Assembly (NCBI GenBank): GCA_028023455.1
Contig: JAQFVV010000030.1
Span: forward strand, 7,274,501 to 7,338,500
Length of the DNA: 64,000 bases
Reading direction: 5' to 3'
Origin: Epiperipatus broadwayi
Taxonomy: Eukaryota; Onychophora; Udeonychophora; Euonychophora; Peripatidae
In this document: positions 46,976 to 57,539 of the stretch, piece by piece
Layout: every line of letters starts with the position of its first letter
Numbering within the stretch: the first letter of the stretch is position 1
Notes under the pieces: generated by a model
What the model was told of the DNA's origin: nothing
Database searches by the model: none
Seen by the model: the letters and a program-made list of their open reading frames with translations, nothing else
Made by a program: the position numbers and the translations under genes

Positions 46976-48319
46976 TTATCGCTTGAATCTGGCTGTGTTC
47001 TGTGTTTCATTTCTTCCTATAGAACCAGTTAGGTGCAAAAAAAAGAGATCTGTGCACTCTGTTTTAATCTCTAACCAGCTGTTGGTACTTTCACTGTCAT
47101 GGTCCTGGGACTGATTTCTTTGGTGCATGAACTGCCTGTTGCTTCCTGGACAGTTTCTCACTGGCATTTTTCAGCCCCATTTTAACTCCAGTCAGCTTCA
47201 AATACTCAGTACTAACAGTTCAAAGTTAACAAAATTTATAATGAACACACAGCAAATCCACAAAAGTGAAAAGCAATACAAAAAAATCCTTGCATTTTTC
47301 TGTACATTTTATTTATATCTCAAACTGATTTCTTTTGGGCATTCAAATTTTAATTCTTGATCACTATCTTATTTTTTCAGATACCAATCAGCCTGTTTTC
47401 CCCTCTGGTATTTTTAATTAGTCTTTTCCTATTTTGATTGTGTTATGCACAGAATTCTTATTAGTAAATCTTTCTTATCATTTATCAAGCAGGATTTCTT
47501 ATTATTTGTTTTATACAACTAATTTCTATTGTTTATTTTAAACAAATATTTCTTATCACATATTAAATTTGTTTAATTTTATTTCAATAAGACACTGATT
47601 AATTTTACTCTCATTCACCTTAACATTATCTGTTAGCTATCTATTTAATATACTTCTCTCTATATATATGTTCTTTGCCTTATCTCTTTTCATTTTCTGG
47701 AGTAATGAATATGTTGCTTATTTCCATAATTATTGGCTTTAAATTTAAATATAGGTGCAAAACATACCTCCTCCCCCATTTCGGAAACACCCCTATTTAA
47801 CTTGATTGGACATATTCTTGTAATTTAGTAGGTCTTCACTTTTCATGAATTAGTCTGGGTGATTTTTCCTTCACTTTCAGTACATTTTTGCTTCCCTCTA
47901 TTCTTCTGTCTATGGATCTGATTTTTTGTCATCCATTGTTCTCTCTTCTCTTGTGGGGTGGCTTTCTTTCATGTCATCTTTGGGGTGCACATTTGACCCT
48001 CTGCTTCTATTTTAATAACTTTGAAATCATGAGTGATAGTTGTTTTCCGATACCTGACATGGTTTTCATGGCATCTATATTGCAATTCATTTTCACCCAT
48101 AATTAATACAATATAGACAATATCTTTTGTGTTGTTCCCTTAATCCAGGTTTTTCTTAGCACATCTCTAATCCAGACTGCTGTTCACACTTTAAACTTTG
48201 AATTTTCATAAGTATTATAATCGTTTTGACATGGTCAATTGTTTTTTGGATGGATTAAAGATAAATTCATTCTTAATCTTCCCAGAAGGATTTTGTCTGG
48301 TATAACTCAGGCTACTGTG

Positions 48320-48690
48320 CAAGGCATTGAGCGTTGCCACAGCATTATTTTATGTAATGTATTTTCTAAATTTCTGCTGTCACTTTTCATCAATGACTGT
48401 TTGATTTGCTGTACTGCTTTCTCTGCCATACCATTTGATTGTGGATGGTACAGAGAGGTATTAATATGGTGAATTCTATTATTGATAAAAAATTGCTATA
48501 GTATATAACCGGTGGAACCTGCAATGTTATCACACACTATAATCTCCAGCAATCCCTGTATCACAAAAAGTTTATTGAAACACTTGATTGTTTCTTCTGC
48601 ATTAGTATTTTCACTTTGTAGCATTCAGTCCACTTCATCAAAAAGGCATCAACTTTTGCTAGAATCAATTTCTCTGTGATGGGCCTGTTT
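48320..48690 (-). pseudogene. Ty3/gypsy integrase core, frameshifted
   Basis: In changing minus-strand frames, Val-Asp-Ala-Phe and Lys-Trp-Thr-Glu (about 48620-48660) mark the first catalytic Asp region. A Cys-Asp-Asn stretch (about 48530-48550) marks the second, and Tyr-His-Pro-Gln-Ser-Asn-Gly-Met-Ala-Glu (about 48425-48460) marks the third with its Glu. This is the DDE arrangement of LTR retrotransposon integrases. The frame changes more than once, so it is non-functional. Confidence 0.72.
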
Positions 48691-49129
48691 TTGATTTATA
48701 TGAAATCTTTCCCACAGTCTAGTTGACTTTAGCCATGGTGTATAATTTTTTGCTGGCAGTGCAATCTCCATTTGACACTCAGCGTATTTTTCTATGTTAG
48801 TACTTATTTGTTGGCCACCATATGTAGCTACATGCTAATGCTTTTACACCATCCTTAGATAGCCTTTATAAAGTAATCCTAAAACTATATTTCATCCTGT
48901 AGGGGGTATCACTGTTTATTGCCAATTATTATGCAGCCCTTGCATACTGATAATTTTTCCTTGTTAGTTCAAAACTCTTGGGTCAAACAAGATGGTTTTG
49001 TCTTCATCCAACCTTCTCTATCTATTTTAATAGCATGTGGTATCTTTTATTTTGTCTTATTCTTTGTTCAACTGTGCTTAGACTTTATATTGTCTATCTA
49101 ATTTACCTCTATGTATTTACCAGCTCCGA

Positions 49130-49690
49130 TTTATCTGGACATCTTGACAAAGCATCAGTGAGTGTGATATCTTTTCCCTTTTTGTAATTTAGTTGGTAAT
49201 CATATGCGGACAACATATTCCACCAGCACAGCATAACATCACATGATCACATTTCCTATACTAGCACATTAATTGTTGATAAACAGAGCAAAACTCTCCA
49301 TACAGTATTGCCACCTGTGCTAAACAGAGTAATCAATGGATGCCAGAAGGCTTGTGCATAAAATCCCTATCCAATGCCTACTCATCCAATATCCATTGAT
49401 TACTCTGTTTAGCACAGGTGGCAATACTGTATGGAGAGTTTTGCTCTGTTTAGCATAACATCCTTGGGCAGTGTAAAAACTATAGCCAATGCTTCTTTGT
49501 CGATCTGACTGTAGGTTTTTCCTGCTTTAGCAGGTGTGCACAGAGAATATACCATAGGTCCTTCTCCCTTATCATACTGGGGTGGAATAATACTGCTCCT
49601 ACCTTGTATTCTGATACATCAGTAGTAATTTGCAGTTTTTTGCCACTATTGAAATGGACTAAAAGCTGATCTAACATCAGTAATGTTTTT
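49130..49690 (-). pseudogene. Ty3/gypsy RNase H and tether, interrupted by a hairpin element
   Basis: At 49480-49677 the frame reads Leu-Val-His-Phe ... Ile-Thr-Thr-Asp-Val-Ser-Glu-Tyr-Lys-Val-Gly-Ala-Val-Leu, the Ty3-type RNase H start (usually Thr-Asp-Ala-Ser). After removal of the insertion 49241-49451 and one target copy, the frame continues as Tyr-Asp-Tyr-Gln-Leu and Gly-Lys-Asp-Ile-Thr-Leu-Thr-Asp-Ala-Leu-Ser-Arg, the typical tether motif. This verifies the insertion boundaries. Confidence 0.8.
49241..49451. mobile_element. Hairpin element, family A, perfect 60 bp arms and 11 bp target duplication
   Basis: Arms 49281-49340 and 49392-49451 are exact reverse complements over 60 bp by my reading, with a 51-bp spacer. 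A single-copy end (49241-49280) with CATGATCAC precedes the left arm. The element is flanked by AGCATAACATC (49230-49240 and 49452-49462). The hammerhead is deleted; only a stem I strand remains (ATCCAATAT, 49384-49392). It sits in Ty3 tether sequence that becomes continuous when the element is removed. Confidence 0.9.
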
Positions 49691-49980
49691 GTATCTTTTC
49701 AAACACTTAGTCATATACCTGTGTCCATTGATGTCTTTGGTCTTTAAATGGCTTCCATAACTTTAAGTGGTCCCAAAACGCTTGTAATTATTTGATATTT
49801 TTTCAGGGTTGTCCACATATTTTACTGCATTAACCTTTTCTGGGCAAGGTTTTTCTTTCTTGTCAAAAATTATGTGCCCCAGAAAACTAATTCTTGTGTT
49901 TGCTATATACATTTCTCTTCATTCAGCTTAACACCTGACCTACTTAAAATTTTGCAAACTATCTGGTCTTTTCCTGAAGT
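49690..49980 (-). pseudogene. Ty3/gypsy reverse transcriptase, C-terminal part
   Basis: Minus-strand frames show Lys-Leu-Asn-Glu-Glu-Lys-Cys (about 49910-49930), then Pro-Glu-Lys-Val-Asn-Ala-Val-Lys (about 49830-49850), which corresponds to the stretch after the YxDD box in Ty3-type enzymes. Stops and frame changes are present. Confidence 0.6.
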
Positions 49981-50000
49981 TTTGTAATGATGGTGTTTTA

Positions 50001-50189
50001 GTGGAGAATACAACAATATTGGATAGAGAAGAAATGGTACAAAGAAGAAAATTTAAAGAAGCTGCTCACAGGACAATAACAAACAATCTCATAAGCCAAC
50101 CTACTGTGACTATATATAATGTATGGAAGCCACTAATTAACATTACTCTTAGGGAAAAGTGGAGAAATCAGAAGGAACCTCATAGATAA
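50001..50189 (+). pseudogene. GIY-YIG endonuclease C-terminal tail of a PLE
   Basis: The 62-codon frame includes Arg-Arg-Lys-Phe-Lys-Glu-Ala, then Asn-Asn-Leu-Ile, and Val-Trp-Lys-Pro-Leu-Ile. These line up with Lys-Arg-Lys-Ile-Arg-Glu-Ala, Asn-Asn-Ser-Ile, and Lys-Arg-Trp-Thr-Ile in the PLE endonuclease at 32942-33559, including the putative catalytic Glu. It is 5' truncated; the rest of the domain and the reverse transcriptase are missing. The low overall identity implies a different PLE lineage. Confidence 0.55.
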
Positions 50190-50220
50190 GTATATGAAAT
50201 TTCTACTCACTGTTGCCTTT

Positions 50221-50300
50221 GGTAGGATGGTTCAGTTGGTTAGAGCATTACCTTAAAATTCAATACTCAAAAATCTAAGAGTCAGGTTTGAATCACATGT
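50221..50300 (+). promoter_or_regulatory. tRNA-like internal promoter (A and B box) in the PLE 3' region
   Basis: GGTTCAGTTGGTTAGAGC (50229-50246) matches a Pol III A box very well. GGTTTGAATCA (50285-50295) is a decayed B box; the copy at 60127-60137 has GGTTCGAATCC. The spacing is tRNA-like. It is either a SINE inserted into the PLE tail or a SINE whose 3' part is the PLE tail. Confidence 0.6.
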
Positions 50301-50506
50301 TAATACTGTGACTGGTCAGGCCAGGAATGCCTGAAAGCTAGGGGAGAGTAATGCCTCTTGAAACATTGTGCATATACTCACCTGTTTGATGTGCTATTAT
50401 TAACAGTTGAATGTATTTGAAATATTTAAATAAAGTTAAATTTTTCTAAAGACATTTAATACTCAAATTAGATGATGGAAATAGTCCAATATAAATATGC
50501 AACTAT

Positions 50507-50900
50507 CTGAAGTCTGCCTCTTAAATCTTTTACTAATGCTGCTGTGGTAAGTATGTCATCGTAGTATGATATAACTCCAGTTAGTTCATTTAATATATGA
50601 TCTATTTCCATTTGAAAAATATTAGAGGCCATTGTGATTTCAAAGGAAAGTTTGTTGTACCTGAACAGCCTAAATGGCATTATTTTTTTTATTTTTTATT
50701 TTTTTTTAAGTGTCATAGCATCGGCCGGGATGCGAACCCGCAACCTGGGCAACTGCCTGCAAGTGCAAGGCAGTCACGCTGACCTCTCGACCACCAATGC
50801 AAGACTAAATGGCATTATTAAAGTTAATATTTTTACTGTTTTTTCTGTTACCTCGATCTGGTGATAAGCAGAATTTAGGTGTAACTTGGCAAAAAATTAA
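50507..50900 (-). pseudogene. Ty3/gypsy reverse transcriptase palm, split by a SINE
   Basis: Minus-strand reading gives Ser-Ala-Tyr-His-Gln-Ile-Glu-Val (about 50840-50890), then after the SINE Leu-Phe-Arg-Tyr-Asn-Lys-Leu-Ser-Phe, Ile-Phe-Gln-Met-Glu-Ile-Asp-His-Ile-Leu and Tyr-Tyr-Asp-Asp-Ile-Leu (about 50540-50560). This is the Ty3 palm with both catalytic Asp residues (usual box YLDD or YVDD). The sequence joins smoothly when the SINE and one target copy are removed. Confidence 0.8.
50685..50804 (-). mobile_element. tRNA-derived SINE, family 1, with 15 bp target duplication
   Basis: Flanked by CTAAATGGCATTATT at 50670-50684 and 50805-50819. The A-rich tail (T-run on the plus strand) is at the left, as expected for a minus-strand copy. 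The B-box region reads GCGGGTTCGCATCCC and the A-box region GGTCGAGAGGTCAGCG on the minus strand; this is the best-kept head in the window, so probably the youngest copy. Confidence 0.87.
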
Positions 50901-52640
50901 AATTTTAATATAATCTAAATGAAAATATAGTCCAATCATTCATCATCATTTGCAACTGAATAAAAATATATTCTGAAATTGAATGGCATTTATAACAGAA
51001 TAAAATAATGGGTCATACTGTATTCTGTGTTAACAAAATAAAAATATGAACCAAGTAAGAACAATCCTAATTTATTAATGCCCATGAATTGTAACGACAT
51101 TTGTAAGACAATGATAATATTAAACTAGGCTAAAGTAAATACCAATCAATTAATAAGAATCTAGCACTTACGTCAATAAAACAATGATAATAAACTTTAT
51201 TATAACCTCATAGATTCCAATAGCATTTAGAATGGATAGGAAACAAATACTTCAAGCTATTCTAAAATACAAGCATTATTTGCAATAATCCAAAGATAAA
51301 TCACTGTCTTATAAATAACAGTATGTACCTATTATATAAATTTCTTATAATAGAATAAAAATAATGACAAGGAATTAGACAGATAAACTTAATATTTCTT
51401 ATGAATCAACATACTTTTTATAATAATACAAACTTAAACTAAAAGTAAAATGTTATTTATATTTATATGAAATAATTCATGAATGGATGAAATAATAATA
51501 ATCTTAATATGTCCTACAAGTTTAAGATATTAATAATATCTAACAAAATATATTTACTCAATAAATTGATTTTTAATTACAAATAAATAAAATAAAAGTA
51601 ATGCTAACTCATTAATACTATTCCACTAAAATCATCACACTCATGCTAACTAAGTCCATTATAATAAGATTAAATACTTAATAATAAAACAAAATCAATT
51701 AACCCAACATATCTTTCCATTTTCATCAATTTAACCATTTGAATGCATGACTCGTCAAAAAACGAGAAGATTTGACATCACTCTAAATTGGCTACTTTTT
51801 ATCCCACGTATACATATTATATGTCATTCGAAAGAAAATCAAAAGTTCTGTAAGATGGTGACCTCTTCAGAATTATTTTACAAGTCAAAAATCAATAAAA
51901 ATGACCATATATGTAAAAAAAAACCAAAGCACCGCCTCCTCACCAACTTTTCTTGAATCTTATTGGCAGTCCCACTTCTGTCAGAAAGGGAAATGGCTGC
52001 CAAAAAGTAAAAAGTTACGTTCGTTTTGATTTTTATTACGAAAATGATAAACGAATGTTTACAACATTTTAAACAATATTTGAATTGAATTACAAATTAT
52101 TATTGATAAAATAATACTAAAAATCAAATTCTTTTAGAAAAATAGTTAAGATATTACCAAGAATTATTTATTTATTGCTACATATTGATCGTAATGTTAA
52201 AGTGAAAAAAAAAAGATTGCGTCAGCGGTTACTTTTATTTCACCGCAATTGAATATTTTTAAAATTATAAATCAAATTTTATTTTTGAAAAGACTTTCAT
52301 TTGCTTTCATAATCTGACAATTCAGTAATATACTTTTTACAAACGAAACTAACGTATTTATATTATTAAAAGTGATCTATTTTAACAATAGATTTTGTTA
52401 AAGTTGTGAGTTGGCCAATTAAAAGTTTTGATTTTTAACTCATTTAGCCAATTAAATAATAATCGTTGAAAGGGTTAATATGTTATAAAATCAAATTTTT
52501 CTATTAAATAACCTTAAGATTTTCAATATCCAATCATAACAATATATAAAATAAATGATAGATTCTTATTTGATGCTTATTCCAACAATTGAAAATCACA
52601 TCCAATTATTCTTCAGGTTATTAAAGCTAAGTTACTAAAA
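50901..52640. other. AT-rich non-coding stretch
   Basis: No continuation of the Ty3 remnant could be recognised. A frame at 51747-51956 has no known domain. Confidence 0.4.
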
Positions 52641-52648
52641 CTTTAGAC

Positions 52649-52912
52649 CAGTGGTCCCCAACCTTTTTGCATTTAAGAGCACATTCTATAATACTCTCCA
52701 GGTGGCGGGCACCATTTATTTTTTCAATGTAAATTTATAGTTGGATATTGTTAATAATACACATAATGTACAAAAAAATATTTATTTCAAAAATAAAATT
52801 TTAAAACATTTGATTAGATAAATAATTTTTTATCATGTTCGGATAGTGGTGGGCACATATAAAATGGTCTGCGGGCACCATGGTGCCCACGGGCTAAGGG
52901 TTGGGGTCCCTG
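52649..52912. mobile_element. hAT-type MITE, 264 bp, perfect 8 bp target duplication
   Basis: Left end CAGTGGTCCCCAACC (52649-52663) and right end GGTTGGGGTCCCTG (52899-52912) are inverted. The flanks CTTTAGAC (52641-52648) and CTTTAGAC (52913-52920) are identical, the size typical of hAT. Subterminal GGCGGGCACCAT and ATGGTGCCCAC-type blocks are also inverted. It has no coding capacity and belongs to a different family from the element at 40127. Confidence 0.92.
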
Positions 52913-52920
52913 CTTTAGAC

Positions 52921-55140
52921 TATAACTGTCAAAACATGTGAAATATTGTTAGATTTATTATAATTAAATATTAATATTAAAATTTAATATTTAAACTAAA
53001 TTTATGATCCATGCAAATAAACTAATAAAATTAAAGAAAATCACTCTAATTTGTAACAGAATAAAATATATTACTATTACCAGCTTTATAACTGAATAAG
53101 ATTATAATCTTTGTGGCTGTATACTGACTCAATATAATATTCACTTTAATCAACAATTATTTAAAATAAAATATGTGAACATAATTAATTGCAATTACCT
53201 TTACTAGTATTCAATAGTAATCATATTTGTAACTTTATTAATCATCAAAACAATTTGTATATAATTTGTACCTTAATATATCTATTACTTTTTACTAACA
53301 AAATAATTACAATAAGCTTTTAATTATTTAGTAGATGTTTAAGAATGCCAAATCAGTTAATTTATTGCTGTATAAAATCTATACCTGGTCATAAGATAAA
53401 CATTAAATTCAATACAAAGAAAATGATATGTAATATATACTTTCTTACTCATCCTGCAGTTTTGATTTCTGAACTATTTTGTAATTGCTTCTATGTGAAT
53501 TATGTGATATGATCAATTAATTAATATTATCTCATCCAAATACAATTAACCAATCCAAGCAAGTTCACTTGTTTTAAATTAATTCAAAATTTATTAACAA
53601 ATTGATATAAATTAAAATCTGAAATATATATATATATATGGCAAATAAACATTTAAGTATATGTATATAATTCAATTATGCTTTAAACAATAGGTTTTCA
53701 ATTAACATTAACTTCATATTAAAATAGATAATTGCACATTAATCTCCATTTATTGGATACTAAATACAAACACATGTTTATGTAACAAAAAAAATTGTAG
53801 AATGTTTATACTTTCCAAAATATAAGAGAGTTCAAGATATATATTCTTTCTATACTTCATATAAAATATAGTTAATCAATATATATTGTACCAATGATAA
53901 TTTATCTAAAAAAATTATTAAAATAATCTTTCGTAAAAGAAAACATATTTAAAAGTTTAAGAATTTTATTACAGTTTATTTTTATAAAGAGTTTTATAAA
54001 AGTTAAAGAGTGTTATTATTATAAATTAAAAGTTAAAATATAAATCTCTTTTCATTCCAGTTTATTAGAATAAATGCGTATATATGTGCGATGGTAAATA
54101 AAAATAAATGTTAGCTTTTTAATAAGATATATAATAAATGCATGTTAAAATCATATTGAAAAACACATGAAAATAAATATTGAAATGAAATATATTTAAA
54201 AACAGCAGTGGGCTACTAATTAAAGATATAAAAACAACATTTTTTTCATGGCTACTACTAATTAAACAATCTTCAAAAACCCATTGTCAAAGGATTAGTT
54301 ATTAAAGGAATTTCGACAACATTTATTGCCCACGGACATTAAAACAAAAACAATTCGCATATATAAATAGCCAGATTTTTATTGGATGCCCAGTTTTGCA
54401 GTTTCAGCCTAGTTTTCAGGGTCAGACTTGTTTCAGTTCATATAATAATGCAGTTTAAATTATGTATCCAGAAACAGAAATGCTGTGCTGAGCAGCTTAT
54501 GGGAATATACATTCTTATTTCAGCCCTTAGTCCAACAAGATCAGCAAGACCTGCCCATGAAATAATGTCTACTTAACAGCTCAGAAATCCTCTGTCAATA
54601 TTCAACTGTCTCCAGAAATAATAATCATGAAGAATAATCAAACTCCTCAAGAAAATGTCCCAGCCGGCTGGAAATATTCTCACCTAAAGCAGTAATTAAA
54701 GAAAATGAAGTTCTACACCCATGTTCCAAAAATCCTAGGTAAAACATTTTCGTATTCTCATTTATATATAGTAGCCACCGCTGTAATTTGTAAATCCTAC
54801 AGAGACAATTAATTTGAACTTTATAAGCATGCATAAAATGAACTATTGATGTGCATGTTTGTGAATGTTAGATAATTTAAATGTCAAAGATTATTTATGC
54901 TTTCTCATAAGATATATTATATTGTGTTAAATTAAAATGTGCGTGACAAAAATACCAATATTATGTTAGTTAAAAAATTATAAAGATATTTAAATTTAGT
55001 ATAATTAATGTTAGTTAAAATAAATTGTCTTTAAACTAAAACTTTATTTATCGGTCAATTCTTTTTATCAATTTCTTTTTATCAAATTCTTTTTATCAAT
55101 CTCTTCTTACCAATTCTTTTTTCCTATATTTTATTATTGA
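52921..55140. other. Non-coding stretch, no recognised feature
   Basis: AT-rich. The block 54380-54800 is less AT-rich and has frames on both strands, but none has recognisable content. Confidence 0.4.
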
Positions 55141-55154
55141 TTAAAATTAGACTG

Positions 55155-55345
55155 GGTTAGTTTTTGGGATCGTTTCGAGCACTGGATTATGAGCCTACTG
55201 ACCAAATACATTGTTTATTCTACTGGATAGATAGCTGGCACCTGGAGATTACTCTGAAACAAATAAAGTGTTTGGATAGTAGGGGTTTGAATCTAGCAGC
55301 CGAGGTGGGCCATTGTTGATAGTTAAAGCTATCAATAATATCTCC
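55155..55345 (+). mobile_element. Possible tRNA-like SINE, single copy
   Basis: GTTTCGAGCACTGGATTATGAGCC resembles the D and anticodon arms of a tRNA-like head. GGGTTTGAATCTAGC (about 55286-55300) resembles a B box, but the distance between them is longer than in a tRNA. Without a second copy in this window or a tail, the call is weak. Confidence 0.3.
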
Positions 55346-55349
55346 CATT

Positions 55350-57255
55350 TTGCTCGAATGTGCCGGTTCGTTCACGTAACATTTATAAGATTATAAATGT
55401 ATTATGAAGAAGTTTGAAACAAGCAAAACATATATAGTGTAAGTAGACTTCATTCGGCGGAACCATCTGGCACAATATATATATATTGTAATGATATATA
55501 AATATGCCGTTACATTAATTTAAAAAAAAAACTAAGTTCGCAATTAAAAATAAATTTATTAAAAATCTAAAAGCTAAAAAAAAATTAAAGAGTTGTTAGA
55601 CATATATTCGCACAAATGTAAAACTTTAAAAATATTTTTTTTTAATAAATAAAAGTATTTGAATGTACTTTGTTATAAAAAAGTACAAGATTTAAAGATA
55701 AAATATTTTTGTAAATGGAAATGATTGTTTTAGAAATTAATTGAAGAGCAAGCTAGCCCTTGGGCTCTTGTATAATTAAAAAGTCTGATGAAAGATAGAT
55801 AAGAAAATAAAGAAATTACCTTTACCAATGGAAGCACTAATCCTCAGCTTGGACCCTAATGAAAATGATGGATTAGTGACGTTTGTTCATTGAATCTGTG
55901 TGGATGATATAAAAGAAAAAATATTGAAATTAAGGACAGTTTTCTGACAGTTCCAACTTGATTTTGTGAGAAGAGCGGTAAGATGCACTTGTCGCTCTCA
56001 CTTATTTCAAATAAAATGACGGTAATACCAAGATTGAACCAGCTAAGACAGCCTCTGGATTGAGAACTATGGTATAAACAACAGACCGGTCTTCCATGAA
56101 AGTCTTCGTGGGAATTGACACCAAGAAACATGGACTCTTCTACTGTCAGTTATGAACTTTACAAATTTTTAAAAAAACAGTAATTAAGAACTTTCGTCAA
56201 TTTTTTTTTTAAAGATTCAGCTAATCTAAATTTTAAAATGAACTCTTATTTGATTTTCAAATTGATAATTAATGTTTAAATTATATGTATTTGAGTTTGC
56301 TAAAAAAAAATCATTTCCATTTTTTTTATTTTTCTATTAATATTTATTTGTATAAACTATCTAAATGCATAAAATTTAAGTTGGGTATGGACATTGCATG
56401 GATTTGTTAGCAGTTAATTATGTTGTGGTTTTCATATTCGATTAGAATATATAAGTCATCGATGTCAATGAGGCATCTTATGATGAATGCCATTGGGTTT
56501 CTTGTATTCCCTCTGCAATTGACGTTATCAATGACTTTGTATTTTGATCGGTTATGTTTATTTTGAAATGTTTTTGACCGTGGAATCTATGCAGCCGATC
56601 TATACTCAACATTATAAAACAAATTTTATAAAATTCATCCGAACGTATATAAATGTTAAATTTAAGTTGGGCGTGAATGGCTATATAGATTGGTAAAGTT
56701 ATATTAATTAATTAGGGGAGGGTAATCTTAGGTTATTTGTTTCATAGTTAGATTGGGTCAATGGATTGGATATATCGGTGTAATTAGTAGATGTAGCATG
56801 AGATCCGCTACGGGCAGGATTGCATATATATGCCACACCCCCTGTTTGCCTATGGAATTGGATAGTAAGACGGAAGACACGATCCATTCCTACGGAGTTT
56901 TTTTGTTTATTGTTCTTCTCGCCAACAGATGTAGCATTCCTGTTTGGTTGAGAGACAATGTCTTCTCTAACTCTACTTACTGTTCAGATGTACATTCCTG
57001 ACAGTATAGTATTTTGTGCTGTTGTATTCATGCTGCATTGAATACATCAATATATCAGATGGATTGACGTTGGTTTGGCTGCGAACTTTTGGCCTAGGGT
57101 TAAATAAGGGATAGAACATTTTCTTTTCAAATACAATCTATACAGTTTATTCATACTCAATAACCTTAAAATTTTAAAATAATAATTTAAATTAAATTAA
57201 ATGTTAATATTAAAATCTAAAATAATAAATGTTATTCCTCAAATTCTAAAAGATT
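55350..57255. other. Non-coding stretch with two unrecognised GC-richer frames
   Basis: Frames at 55856-56131 (minus, 91 codons) and 56753-57001 (plus, 82 codons) lie in less AT-rich sequence. Neither has a recognised motif and neither is clearly bounded by splice sites, so I do not call them genes. Confidence 0.35.
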
Positions 57256-57260
57256 ATATA

Positions 57261-57515
57261 TGTGCGTCAATAAATATTGTTTGTGTGTTAATTACTGGCA
57301 GTGGCTTTTATTTTTTATATTTAAGATATAAATTAAAGATATATATTATTATCTCTGCATCTCCACTGAGCTAGTGACAATGGGCTAACGATCGGAAACA
57401 ACCAGTATAAATTTTTTTTTGACTTACGTATCTGCCTACTATATAAATTTTTTAGGTTCAAATGCCTAGTGGTACCATGTAGTGCAGATTACATTAAGTC
57501 TCCTTTCCCCGATCA
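57261..57515 (-). repeat. Dispersed repeat, unclassified, second copy
   Basis: Minus-strand counterpart of 23127-23413. The same series of blocks occurs in the same order, ending in CCCCGATC at the right on the plus strand. AT microsatellite follows at 57520-57535. Confidence 0.65.
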
Positions 57516-57539
57516 TTATAATATATATATAAGATAACA

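Larger units (their letters stand above)
49981..50506 (+). mobile_element. Penelope-like element 3' end, inserted in the Ty3 remnant
   Basis: A plus-strand insertion flanked by CTGAAGT (49974-49980 and 50507-50513; a short and therefore modest duplication). It holds the C-terminal codons of a GIY-YIG protein (50001-50189) and then a 3' region with a tRNA-like promoter. The 3' region from about 50270 to 50506 is shared with 60110-60425. The orientation is opposite to that of the Ty3 element. Confidence 0.65.
46590..50900 (-). mobile_element. Ty3/gypsy LTR retrotransposon remnant with nested insertions
   Basis: Minus-strand pol order is reverse transcriptase (50900 to about 49690), RNase H (about 49690-49470), tether (49460-49130) and integrase (about 48690-48320), the Ty3/gypsy order. 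All domains are broken by frameshifts. Three later insertions are resolved: a SINE (50685-50804), a PLE 3' end (49981-50506) and a family A hairpin (49241-49451). A possible LTR is near 46610-46975. Gag and a 5' LTR are not recognised upstream of 50900. Confidence 0.82.

Noticed and set aside
55856-56131. A 91-codon minus-strand frame in GC-richer sequence, possible exon
   Set aside because: No recognised motif, and splice sites around it do not give a consistent exon on either strand.
56753-57001. An 82-codon frame that I tested as a later CAP exon
   Set aside because: It has Cys residues but none of the CAP motifs (no Trp-Ala-x2-Cys, no Gly-His-Tyr-Thr-Gln), and no matching acceptor phase.
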